A DNA stretch of 64,000 nt, taken from contig OY294047.1 in the NCBI GenBank assembly GCA_958510825.1, positions 44,623,365-44,687,364 on the forward strand. The letters run 5' to 3'. The position numbers were made by a program, and so were the translations under genes. Under the pieces are notes generated by a model. It worked only from the letters and a program-made list of their open reading frames with translations, made no database searches and was not told the origin of the DNA. The stretch is from Brachypterus glaber (lineage: Eukaryota > Arthropoda > Insecta > Coleoptera > Kateretidae). Below, one piece after another: positions 43,943-56,200 of this stretch. The stretch's first letter is position 1. Each line of letters begins with the position of its first letter.

Positions 43943-44130
43943 CGATTTTTGTTTTGCACTTTGTAAACGAAGATCCAGTCACCAGAAATAAAAACAAAAT
44001 ACTGCACACCAATTTAGATTTCTAATAAAAGAAAAAACTGCATAAGAGACGCTTGAAATATCGAAACGTTCACAATTTTAACGCGACAGCTGTTATAAGT
44101 TTCCGTTCACGCGTTTCGCCTGATACTGAA
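43943..44130 (-). promoter_or_regulatory. candidate first (non-coding) exon and promoter of gene 2
   Basis: A consensus donor (ATCG|GTAAGT, GT at 43942-43941) ends an ATG-poor stretch on the - strand. Upstream, on the - strand, is GC-richer sequence with AACGCGTGAACGG. Gene 2 coding exon 1 begins just after a strong acceptor and needs such an upstream exon. The link across 17 kb is inference; no TATA box is obvious. Confidence 0.35.
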
Positions 44131-44294
44131 ACATTTTCAAAGAGAGCGATCCCTAACCAACGACAATCGCGAGGTCAAAGGCGTACCCGCTGAATTTTAC
44201 CCAAGGGAATAGAACTGTGGGGCGTTTACCAGGTTATTGATGTGTCCTGTTTTCCTAATTTTCCTTATCCTGAAAAGGATAATGGTATACTAGA

Positions 44295-44448
44295 CAGGGG
44301 CGGATTTAGGGGTGGGGGGGCATGGGGGCCATGCCCCCTCAGTGAGATATATTAGCATAGAAATACCTTCAAAATTATATTTTTGGTGAATGCGCAATTT
44401 TTTTCCTTATGGATAGCCCCCCCTTAAAATAAAATAAATCTGCCCCTG
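44295..44448. mobile_element. hAT-like MITE, CAGGGGCGGATTTA ends, perfect 8-bp TSD
   Basis: CAGGGGCGGATTTA / TAAATCTGCCCCTG flanked by identical ATACTAGA (44287-44294, 44449-44456). Sequence between includes AGCATAGAAATACCTTCAAA, shared with 47254-47400. Confidence 0.92.
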
Positions 44449-44473
44449 ATACTAGAGCTAGTACAATTTCATG

Positions 44474-44653
44474 GCCTTGAGTGCGTATCGCAGAACACCC
44501 GTATTAATTAATACGGGGGGCAGGGGAAGATATGTTGACATATCTCCTCCTGCCCCATCTTATTTTTTTAATATAGAGAAACTATAATTCAATAATAATT
44601 TTTAAAAATCCTAAGATGGGGCAGGGTGGAGTTCTGTTAATACGCACTCAAGG
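44474..44653. mobile_element. family E hairpin MITE, copy 2
   Basis: CCTTGAGTGCGTATCGCAGA at one end; its partner ends TACGCACTCAAGG. GCCCCATCTTA / TAAGATGGGGC subterminal pair. Confidence 0.75.
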
Positions 44654-46714
44654 CTAATTTGCCATGAGTTATATATGGTACCAGCTCTACATAACCATGT
44701 GCGAGTGTGCGCCGCACGTCGTGAGGAAATCACACGAGAGCACAAAAACACTTTACAGCGAGTTATGTACGCTATTTTTCCTACGATCGTAAAAATAATG
44801 ATAGGATCATTAAAAAATATATTAATTATTTGGACATTTGGGCAATTGCTCATGGACATTTTTAAAAATGCCCAAAAAATTATTTTACCAAAAAAAAGTA
44901 TAAAAAATTGCGAAAAAAAAGAATTAAAAAAAAATTAAACTAATGAAAAAAGGAAAGAGACAATTGACCTTAACGCTTTAAAATTGAAAATTTAAATTTG
45001 GAACATGGATTTGTTACACAAAGTTCTTGGCTAAGATGGTTTTTGATAAAAATGGGGGTAAAAATTATTATTTTGTATGATAGCTTGATAGTCGCATGGG
45101 AAGATATTTTCTTGTAAAAGAAAAGAAATTTTTTTGCAGAAATATTTTTTCTAGCGGTCCTTTTTGCTGGTTACCAACTTAGCGTACGCCCATGTGTATA
45201 AATTAAACCGATTATTATACGATTTTTAATACCTGCCGGTATTTTAAATAGGTACTACTTCCTACTGAGCTCTTTAAGGTTTAAAAGGCCTCTAAATAGG
45301 GTAAACTAAATATATCGCACGACTTCCCATTATTTTCAAAATTTTACCATTTCCTTTTCTGTGCGTTCTTCTAAATTTACCATGAAGGGCGTAAAACATG
45401 TTTTGTGTCGTAAAATGAGAATTAACAGGCAATTTTGTTTGTAAGGGTGAATAAATAAATAAACAAAAGAATTCCATGTATACCACCTATAGGTATAAAG
45501 ATTATAGAGCAATACTGCTACCAACAATTAAAATAATACTTCTAGATTCAAAACTAAGAATCAATTTTTATTTAAAAAATGTACCATTTTTTTTAATTTT
45601 CTTTTTACGAAAAACGAAAAAATAAAAAAAAAACTAAAAAAAGAAATTTTCAAAAAAAAAACTAAAAAAAAAATAATTTTCAAAAACTAAAATCAAAAAA
45701 AATTACATTTTTTTTAATATCTTTTTTTGACAAACAAATTACCTCTCATTCTAATTCTTATTACGCTTTTTATATCAATACGACCGTACCTATAGGTACG
45801 GTAGGTGCTATAGCAACGTAAATGGGAGGGGGTATTATGTTGTAAAGTCGCCTAAACAAGGCGTTAGTAAGGCGTCTTAAAAAAGATATCTTAAAGACGT
45901 TCCCTTTTGTAATATACGACGTCGTTAAGACGTCTTGAATGACGAGCTACGGCATCTTTAATAGTTATCTTTGTGCTGTCTGGGTCCCACTTTTTAACAA
46001 AAACAATTGAGAAGTTTACAGACGTATTTTTTATTGCTGGTGCACTCAAACCCTGATTTAAATAAATTTAAAATTGCCATGCTTTTGGTCTATTTAAAAT
46101 TTTAAAATCCAAAATAACGTTTTTGTTAGGTATTTCGTGCTTAGAAACAACAAACAATAAAAAAGTTAAATTACCATAAAAATCCTTATTAAAACAACTC
46201 ATTTGTTACGCATACGGTAACTTAATGACGTATTTCATTCATGCATTATATGTTTGTGTGTCAATTAATGTATTTAGAATAAATAATTATAATTGATTAT
46301 TACTCTTCACATTGTAAACTAGAAGAATATTTAATATACGTTTTAAAACTGGGTCCAGCGGCGGACTTTGGCGGCCCGGGCCCTAAGTAGCAGCCAAGAC
46401 ACTAAAAAAACTGGGTGAAAAAAACAAACCATTTCTATTTCTTTAATATTTATTTATTTTTAATAAAGGGCGCCCCTCCCCCCTAGTAAGTTACGTATTT
46501 CAAGTAAGACACCACTGTAAATGACTTTATAATATGAAGTCTTTATTTTCATTAATAGGGGTTATTAATAAAAACCGTCATGAAAATTTTAAACCCGAGG
46601 GGTCATCCAAATTGCCCTATTTGAGCAAGTACAAACCAAATTCAACTGGACATCCCATTTTAAGTGGCAATCTATTATAGTACCCAAAAAATTAATTGCG
46701 GAGTTGACATCTTA
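44654..46714. other. spacer with A-rich tracts
   Basis: 44860-45000 and 45590-45720 are A-rich low complexity. 45855-45945 has clustered (G)GCGTCTTAA / TTAAAGACG and AAGACGTCTT dyads. GCGGCGGACTTTGG near 46366 is a lone hAT-like end. No gene. Confidence 0.4.
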
Positions 46715-46930
46715 GGGAACGTTGTACCAACATTCATACACTGCATACCCCGTTTCTCGCATTATTAAAGGATGTAGAGATTTCATGTTTTGGATATCCC
46801 CCTAATAGGGGGTGTGTTAGGGGGGGTAGCCAAAATATAAAATCTTTACAGCCTTTAATAACGCGGGAACCGGGGTATGAAGTGTATGAATGTTGGTACA
46901 ATTTGCGTTACGTAATACTTGAACGTTCCC
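46715..46930. mobile_element. family F MITE with TTA duplication
   Basis: GGGAACGTT... to ...ACGTAATACTTGAACGTTCCC with TTA at 46712-46714 and 46931-46933. The left end has lost the CAAGTATTACGTAACG part. Arms include CATTCATACACTGCATACCC; GGTTCTCGC-type motifs are shared with the half copies. Confidence 0.85.
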
Positions 46931-47253
46931 TTAGGGGGTTGGAGTGTAAAATAAACATTTAACCAAGATCATAATAAACTATTTAAATTTTGAGACTAAA
47001 TTTAAAATAAAAAAACTCAGTTTAATAAAAAAAGTTACATGAGGGTTAATTTGGAAATATAATTTTATAGCTTTTAACGCAATTATTTATTTATTATAAA
47101 ACGTTGCTTTTTTTAAGAGGATTTGCTTTTTAAATCCCATGGTCAAATGTTAAATTATACCATGACATCACTTCTATAAAGTTTGTTGGTGTCATTTTTT
47201 ATATAATAATCACAATAACCTTAAGTTTAATAAAGTATCAAATTTATAAATAG

Positions 47254-47400
47254 CAGGGGCGGATTTATTTCATTTTAAGAGGGGGGGCGGCATCCAAAAG
47301 GAAAAAAAATGCGCTTTCACCAAAAATACAATTTTGAAGGTATTTCTATGCTAATATGTCTCGCTGGGGGAAGGGGTGGGGGCATGTCGGAATTTAGCCG
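47254..47400. mobile_element. hAT-like MITE fragment
   Basis: CAGGGGCGGATTTAT at 47254 followed by the complement of the 44295 element's interior (CAAAATTGTATTTTTGGTG-type). An opposite end (CTAAATCCGCCCC) appears alone near 47963. Confidence 0.65.
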
Positions 47401-49127
47401 TTACAAGAAGCTATGAAGACGGTGAATATTTATAAATACCAATATTGCCACCCTAGTAGAAATTTAACGTTAGAATAACGTTTTTCTAAGGTTATAAAAC
47501 TGTATAAAAGTTTGTTATAAAATATGTGCAAATGTCCCACGTTAGTTACAAACGTTAATCTAACGTTAGATTTTTAAGTTAGAAATACGTTATGAGTACG
47601 TTTAACTTTCGGAGGGGGTGTGGCCAACTAGGAAATTTCTACCTGTATCATAAAATGGCAGTTGGAGGCAAATTTATTCATATAAATAAATCTTAATATA
47701 TTTTAGCAATCATAATATTTTTAAACATAATTTCGTTACATTTATTTATAAAATAGCCATCTTTTTAGGCGGCCCTAAATATTTTTTGTGTAATATGCTG
47801 TTATACTTCGATAAATACGTTTACCTCTCAGAAAAACTTTATATTTAGTTAGTTATATTTATTTATAAATTCAGAATCTTAAAATATTTTTTCAATTCTA
47901 ATACAGCGTTGCCAGACTTACTATAATTTTGACTTCGGGTGCCATGCCCGCCCCCCCCCCTAAATCCGCCCCGGCCACCTTTTGCGTTGTTATAGTCACG
48001 CAACAAGTAACTACTAATATTGCAAAGTTTTGTTGGTTTTATTCATTTAACGTCATTTTACGCTGCAATGGCCAATTTGACGGATTGCAAAGTTGCATTT
48101 GTGATACACTTTTGCGTGCCAAAAAGTGAACTTTACCAAACAAAAATAGAAAAATACATTAGTCTATTTTTGCATTTCGTCTAAGGAATAAAAGAATGAA
48201 AGAGTAGTTTAAGGAAAATTTTTTAATAAATGCGATTTTTAATCAAATAATAATAATAAATATGTACACCACGGCACATTATAGTACAGATATAACAATA
48301 TAAAAAAAATCATGTTATACAAAAAAATAAATTAGCTATGTACAAGCATAATTTCACTAAAATTGTAAAGGAATTTAAGTAAATACGTTTTTAGAATATG
48401 TGGTAATAATAATAATTTAATCCATGTAAGTTTTCTTTTTTTAAGCACATATATCATATTTATATTGATAAAAAATGACCAAAAATATTCTCTGTACTCA
48501 CATATTATACAATTACAGTTCATACATAATATTTCTCACCGATATTAGTTCCTTGGTTAATTTTGTTAGTGTAATATAGCTGCTTGGGGATCCCAAGTTG
48601 GGATACATTGGGGCAAACTTTAATTCATAAATAATTTCATTTGTCCAATTTAGCGGTATCAAAAATAAAATTTTATGATGAGTTACATTGTGAGCCAAGA
48701 GTCTTTTTATAACTTTTTAGATTATCTAGTCAATTGTAAAAGCCTAGTAACTACCCCATTGTAAATTTTTTTATATCTTTTAATAAAGCCAAAATGAACA
48801 ACTAAAATCAATAAAAAATAATGTCTGCCCTTAAAAACATTAAACTAAGTAATTCCATAAAAAACTAAACAATTCTCAAATGTTTTATAAAAAAACAGCA
48901 ACCTAAACTTTAGCATATTTTTCAAAATTGTATTGAATGGGAAAATTTGACTAATAAAATTAAAAGACGATACACTTAAAAACAGCTTTTGTTGTAGAAT
49001 CAAAAAAGTAAAAATCATTTTGTTTGTCAATATAAATTTTGAAATATGAGTAAATATTTAAATACGGTTTAAAATATGAGAGTAACATTTTAAAATACGT
49101 TCTCAAATACATATAGTGATTAATAAT
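47401..49127. other. AT-rich spacer, includes AACGTTA cluster
   Basis: 47465-47605 holds five AACGTT/TAACGTTA palindromes. The rest to 49127 is AT-rich; short - strand frames have no support. Confidence 0.4.
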
Positions 49128-49636
49128 AGTATATTAAAGTATTAGTTTCATAACATACGTTTTTAGCGCACGAGTACAAGTTTAGAAAACGAGCCGCTTG
49201 CGGCGAGTTTTCTAAAGTACTAGTGCTCTAAAAACGTGTTATGAAACGAGTGCTTTATACAATTTTTTCTATTTTGCTCTAAAATTTAAAAAACTTACAT
49301 TTAAATTGATGACTGATTTAGGGATTTTTGTTTTGGGTTGGTATTACATTATACTATGTTTAAAATTCTAAGAACAAATGATATTTTGATATATTTTACA
49401 GTCATCTCTTCTTTTTTCACTGCAATTAACCAGTCAACAATTTTAACACGGTAAAAAATAACCCAAACACAAAATTTTGTAAAAAAATAAAATTTAAATC
49501 GACATTGACATTTGCACGCAAAACGTCAAGAAATAGGCTTTTGTATGTTGCCAACCCAACAGAAAAAAAAGTAGAGACCTCTTATGGGCCTATAAGAACA
49601 CGCAAAATGCGTGTGATTATGAGCTTATAAGAGTTG
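49128..49636 (-). mobile_element. family K repeat, copy 2, with complete family A core hairpin
   Basis: 49128-49262 is the family A core (AGTATATTAAAGTATTAGTT ... GAAACGAGTGCTTTA) without its ATGAAGCTG ends. 49263-49636 is the K body in reverse of 22248-22640. Confidence 0.7.
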
Positions 49637-49887
49637 CAAAATAGAAAAAAATAATTTAAAGTTTCAGACATTATTTCAATATTATCAATGTATGTTCATA
49701 TAAATAGGGAACTGCTTTTTACAAAATAAACTTAAGAATTGTGTGTGTCAAAATATGGAAATACGTTTTCTTTTTCTCGTTTTTAAAATACCATTTTTTT
49801 TTCTTTGTCACAAAGTGGAAGTGACTTAAATTCATATGACACTCTTGTTCCTTGAAGCAAACGACATTCAAGAAAGCTTTCAAAAAG

Positions 49888-49893
49888 TTTATT
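49888..49893 (-). terminator. candidate polyadenylation signal of the dynein intermediate chain gene
   Basis: AATAAA on the - strand, about 195 nt after the stop codon. It is the first canonical hexamer downstream. Confidence 0.35.
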
Positions 49894-50087
49894 AAAGCCA
49901 TAAAACCGGTTTTTGTCTCTTCCAAGTGGATAAAAAATTAAAGATTTTATAAAAGTTTAAAACAACTTTTGAAAGTTGTTTGAATGTCATTTCTTCCAGG
50001 TTTATCATTGTTTCTTTCAGCGGTAATAAATAAAATTTTATATATATATACTACCTAATTAATTTAATAATTTAAAATAATGCTGTT

Positions 50088-50252
50088 TTATCGCAAAGGC
50101 GTGGAGGTTAGGGAACTCATACTAGATAAGGTATTTGGGCCAGATACCGAGTAGTTTAATTTTTCTAATTCCTCGTCCACTTGATTGTTCCGCAGTTCTT
50201 GCGTCGTGTACAAGAACTTGTTCCATTCGTCGTGTCGCGGATGCGCAAAACT
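50088..50252 (-). CDS. sw: sw terminal coding exon
   Basis: Acceptor TTTTTGCAG at 50253; stop TAA at 50090-50088. Encodes [15 protein letters not shown] through SLTSTPLR. The HDEWNKF motif corresponds to the conserved NDEW/RDEW near the family C-terminus; the ~25 residues after ELEKLNY extend past the usual end. Confidence 0.9.
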   Translation of the reverse strand, partial: SFAHPRHDEWNKFLYTTQELRNNQVDEELEKLNYSVSGPNTLSSMSSLTSTPLR

Positions 50253-53200
50253 CTGCAAAAAAAATAAATATAACTAATTTTTGAAATACAGTTTCTTTTG
50301 AAATACAGTAACATTTACGGCCAAATATTTTTGACTGGTTCACTCAAAAAAGTAATTTCAACCGTATATACGCGTAATAATTGCATAAAATAACAAATAC
50401 CTAGGTATAATTCTCGACCAGCAACCAAACTGGTCTGAACATGTGGACACTGAAATAGTACTATGACTACTATAAAATAAGCAATAACAATTACAAAATT
50501 ATTTGACTATAACAAACTTTGACACCGTGTTGGTACCAAGATACACGAATTTTATTTGTATCGTGCGACTAGCTGTATGGCCATGTAAAGACTTATTATT
50601 ATAATATATAGTTATTAAGCTCCAAATTTTTACTTACCTCTGCAACATCATACACCCAGATCTTTCCCTGGTTATCACCAACTGTCACGTGTAACCCTGA
50701 AGGCGTCCACGACACCTTGTTCAGGGCCGGGTTACCTTCCACTGTTATACTGGCTGCTGGCACCTCGGTGTCTTGGTTTAGATTCCAGAGATCCAGTCTT
50801 CCACTACCGTCCACGGCCGCGAATAGCGCGGGGTGGGTCGGAGACCATTTTACGTCTAGAACGTAATCACCGTTGTCTTCGAATGAGTATATAGGTTTTG
50901 AGTCCTGAAAAGAAGATTAAGAAATTACTCAAAGCTCAAGTTATACTTTAAAAGAGAAATTTCAATTCGTTCACTGCCTTTATACAAAACCTAAAGTTTT
51001 ATATGGCGATTTCTCCCGTTAGATTAGACAGGGACAAAAGTTCCACCCAAAAAGGATAGAAGACATACATACACTCCCACTTCCACCCAACCAAACAAAT
51101 TCTGTATTTGTTCTTTGTTGAACAAACACAATATTTACTTGGCGGGGCGAAAAGTGTAACTATATTATTTTTATTAAAGAAATTACTGGCGCCATCTAAA
51201 TTTTAGTAGAATTATCTTATTCTACAGATTCACATTAGCTATGTTCGTTCGTGCCGCTCAGTGCTACACTTTCCGGCCAACCAAATAAATACTGTATTTG
51301 TTGTATGAAATACAGTATTTATTTGGTTGGCTGGAAAGTGTAGCACAAATGAGATAGAGATAGGGTAGATGTCTTTTGTTTCATAATTCTAGTTGTAGAG
51401 AGCTCCATTGAGAAAATATAAGTGGCTCGGAGTTGCCTCAACTTACTGTCTGATATTTCTCCAAATGAGGTAAAAAAATTTTATCCCTCGTATGGCTTAC
51501 CTTAAGACTCCACAGCTTAATAGTCCAATCGATGCTCGACGTCAAAAACATGTGCGAAAAGTCTATACCTCCTTGAACGCCGTTCACACTGATGCCCGTA
51601 ATAGGTCCCTGGTGCCCGTCGTATGTATCCGTGATCCCAGCCTTAGCGCCGTGCCGGCAGGCAGAGTGGGCGGCACCTTCTTCGCTGCCTACCACGAAGT
51701 TGTTGACGTCGGAATGTGGGAAGTCCAAACAGGTGGTGGCGACCGGTTTCGTCTGCATCTTCTGCAGGTCGAGCATCTCCTGCGGCTGCGCCAGCATGTC
51801 CAAGGACCAAGAACAGAGCCGGCCGTCCGTGGATATACTTATCAGGTTGTGTGCATTTTGTGTGCCTACCACGCTTACGCAATATACAGGATGCTGGAAA
51901 GAAAATTGATTAAAAATATAGTACCAATTTAATTTGGGACCGACATGGGCATGTCTGACAATATTGTTATCATTAAAATAGTAATAGTAGTATTAATGGT
52001 GCAGGTCGCTTGCAAAACAACTTTACACTACGATATTTCAAGAACGCTTTTACATAGAGACTTTAAATTTTGACCAAGTTTTTTTACCACGTGGAAAATC
52101 TTTGGTCCAAAATTTAAGCCTCTGTGTCAAAGCATTCTTGAAATATCGTACTGTTAAGTTGTTTTGCAAGCGACCTCCATCATTAATCCGACTATATAAC
52201 TTTCTCCATTATCTGTTTTTTGAATTAAAATTCTACGTATTGCCAAATGAGAAGCACTAGTCTGTATTACTAATATTTTGCTAAAAGGGATATTTAAAAA
52301 CAAGGATTACTAAACTAAAACGATTTTATTTTAGTAGTAAAATGAAAATTCTTGATTCTATAGTTTGACACGTTATAACGAAAAGAGCTAAAGTTATATT
52401 TAGTTGGGGAAAGACTTACTGTGTGAGCCGAGGCAGAGAGTGGAGTTCGTTGGATAGGCGTCCTCTTCTGGACACGGTTGTCCCAGAGGACGATCTGACC
52501 AGAGTAAGTGCCACCTAGGATGAGATTCGGATGAAACTTGGCGAAGGTGGTCGATAACACAGCGCTTTGACAATGGAAAATGTATTCGGGGGTGGTCTTT
52601 TTGAATTTGGTGTTCCACACGAGCACCACCCCGTCGGGATCGTTGGGCGCCTCCTCGTTGTTGTTGTAGGAGGCGAGGAGGAGTTCGGGAAACTGGGGGG
52701 ACCAGTCGAGGGAGGTGACGCACCGGTTTTTCGACCATCGTTCGTCGAAGAAGTTTCGGTTGAGGGATATCCTCTGGTGTGATTTTTCATCCCTAAAATA
52801 AAGATAATGAAAATTAAACAATGAAGTACCCAAGTCTACTGTTTTAAACAATTTTATTTACGAAATAAGTAACAAATTTACGTTCTACTTACAGTCCATC
52901 TTCTCCAAGGCCACCCGTATAATCCATATAAATATCGACGCTCTCGCATAGGGCTCTCTCAATTATCCTTCCTGTTCGATCCATGAAGTGTTGGAAGTCC
53001 TCCGAGAGTATGATCATCTGTTTCTGTTCCTCGCTCAGTTCTTAAAATAGTTTTGATTTATTTTCACAATCAAGTTATATTTATTTGCGACATTATCTAA
53101 ACAGAACCTCTCAACGAAACTCTAAAAGGGCTGTTCAACAATTAATTCACCGCGATTTAGACAACAAACCCTCAAAAACCTTGGCCTGTAGGCCTCTGGA

Positions 53201-56200
53201 CAGACAGGCTGACAGACGGACGGACGAAAAATCGTTTTTTGGATAAATACATCCAAAAAGTCACTTTTTTCTTACTTTTTACTACAGTTTAAAGTTTCGG
53301 TTTGATCTATGACAGATCAAATGATATGGCTTCTGGACCGTTATATTACAGTCTAAAAGGACGAAATAAAATCTAATCTAATATTACAATATTTAACAAA
53401 ATATTAATTATAGTTTATAATAAAGATTTTTTTAAGCTTACATTGTTTTAAAAGAATATTAGAAGGTTTTATTGTTTCTTGGCAAACAACCATTTTTTCG
53501 TAAAAATCATCTTACCTTCTTTTACTTCCTGCTTAATCTGTTCCTGTTCGACGGCTGTTATGGCTGGCTTGACGTCCTTGACCTGGGGAAGCCCGTGCGG
53601 AAGGATGCCTGGGGGTAGTTTGCTGCCGTAGTTCATGTGCGGAAGACTGCCTTCCTCTTCCTCGCCTTGGCCATCGTCATACGTCAAAACTGTGGTGAAT
53701 AAGGTGTCCGCTCTATGCGACACTCGCACAGCCAAGCACCCAATTACACAATCTCTCGCACACACTCGCACAAGTCAAACGTTTAATCATACTATCTTTC
53801 TCTCTTTCTCATTTGTTTTTATCGACAAGTTTTATGTAGGTACTTTGTTACTTTTGAATTATAATATTTAATCTTGAGAATCAAAGAAAGTTGCGTGGAA
53901 CACCACTTTTAAAAGGTCTATACAATGTTTATCGTACTCCTCTTTTGGGTTATTTTGGAATATACCCACCCATCAAGTTTAGATTTTGTCAACTCTAATT
54001 TGAATTAATTTATATTGCATTATGTACTTATATATAAAACTGAACCATTGCAGATACACTCATATTTGTTGTCTAGATATGTACGAAAACTATATGTGAA
54101 CAAAAATTAGTCAGATATCCAATAGTATCTACTCTAGAGCGCAAATTAGGCCTTTTCAAACCTTTATTAATGCAAATTTACTTCTATTTCAAATGAATTA
54201 AGTCAATGTTACCTGCGAAGCATTTCATATCTGTAGATGTGATGTGATATCATCACCGCTGAACGAGATCAATCAGCAGCTCTATTCTTGACCATTCGCA
54301 AAAATAATTCGCATACGCTGTTGCTAAGGAAGCTAATATATGATTGGTTGTACCATAGCAACTGTGTATGTGTAATATTATTGCGAATGGTCAAGAATAG
54401 AGCTGCAGGCTATCGAAAAAAACCGCTCTGAAGTTGGCGTTTACTGGCCATCAGGTGCAGTGATGTTATAACATCACATCACATAGAATGTGCCTTTGAG
54501 CCTAAATAACTTTTATAAATAATTTTACTCACAAAACTAATCTGAAAGAAACCCAAATTCATTTTGAATCAGTGCAACTTAATCGGATAGGATAGACGCC
54601 ACTGCCATGCTAATTTTAATACTAGCAGGGCTGACTTGTGCCAAGAATTAACGAGCATAGCATAATTAATATCTTCTAATTATAATTCAAAAGTAGTTAA
54701 ACAGGAAAGCATCGATAATATTAAAAACGATTTACATCAATCTACTTCAAATCTGAAATTATTTCGCCACGGCTGCATACATTTCGTGCTAGATGAAATC
54801 CAATTAATAATTTCAGGAAGTTAATAAATGCATTTGCACAAACGCTAGGAATTTGGCTCTCGGTTAAATTGACTTTTAATTCAGAATTCTGACATACAAT
54901 TTATATCCAAATGCATATATGATGGCTAAAGTCGGTTTTCTAATGCACAGTTAAAATTAATCCTTTGGAAAGGAGCGGCGTTTATAAACTGACCTGTTCC
55001 TGTGATAGCTTTTACATAGGCCGTAGTTATCGTAAAATCTGTATAAGAACCAACGAATACTTTCGTTTACTACGTGCAAATAATGTTGATCTAGCAGGTC
55101 TTAACTATAAGTCCAACTTTGCCAACCATGTGTTGTGCAACAACCATGACTATGAAAATGAAGTAAGCGTTTTGCATATTTCGAGGAACGATAGAGTTAC
55201 AGATCTGCTAGAACAATTTGCCATTTTGTACAACAAAAGGTTCCATAGGGATAGGTTAGTTAATGAACAAATAGATTTTTTGAACATTTATGTTTACAAT
55301 AATGTTTTAAACGTTAGACCGGAGATTGTTGCCTGTCCCCTTACAGAGCATTAATCTTTGGAGTAAATATTTTTGTTTAAAAACTTTTCCAAAAATTTTG
55401 TTCCCTTTTTGGTTTGTTTTTGAGTTTTTGATGTGAATTTGCTGCCACATCTTCAATTTTATTCCAATTACCAAGTTAAATATAAATTAATCTTTTTCCT
55501 TTTTTTATATTTATCTACCTTTTTTGCAATTTAAAGATAATTCCTTTAGTCTGTTTGAAGTATAGTTTGGATTATTTTATGATAGATGTCCCAGATTTTT
55601 ATTCAATTTAAAATTTTAGATTTCATTAATTTATTTTATCTTAACTTATTGTAGTTTTCTTTTTGTTTAAATTTTTAAGATTTTATAAAAATAATAGAGT
55701 TAAGGTCAGTATGACATTTCTAATAATGTGTACTCAAGTTATTTTGTTTATAAATTTAAAAAGTAAGTTTTTCTAAAAGGAATTGTACCATTTTCAACCT
55801 AATTTTTCATTATTTGTAGCTTGAAAATGACTTTATGTTAAAAAAGTTGAAACAATTGTCGCTTTAATGTTTGTTTAATAGACAATAAATTTATATTTTG
55901 GAGAGATAACATTTTTTCTATGGTTTAAAATTTAGGTTGTTAAATCCTAAAATGTCATATCTAAAAATTATAAAATTAACCGTGAATATTACAATATTAA
56001 TTCTTCACCTAAAGTTTAATGTTTCTTCGTTCAGGGACACTAACTTAGCCAATACATGCACTTATAATGTTTATAATGTAAATCGCTTGACAATTAAGGA
56101 CCCTTGCGAGTCGACCATGCGACATGATCGCTTTTATACATGATCACTCGCTGCCGTGCTAAGCACAGAAGTGGTAACTTGTATTTTGGCAATTTTGAGA

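Noticed and set aside
44675..44938. 87-residue + strand frame beginning MVPALHNHVRVCAARREE
   Set aside because: Turns into A-rich low complexity, has no motif, and a - strand frame overlaps it. No splice context.
51492..51932. 146-, 105- and 65-residue + strand frames
   Set aside because: Antisense shadows of the GC-rich dynein exon.
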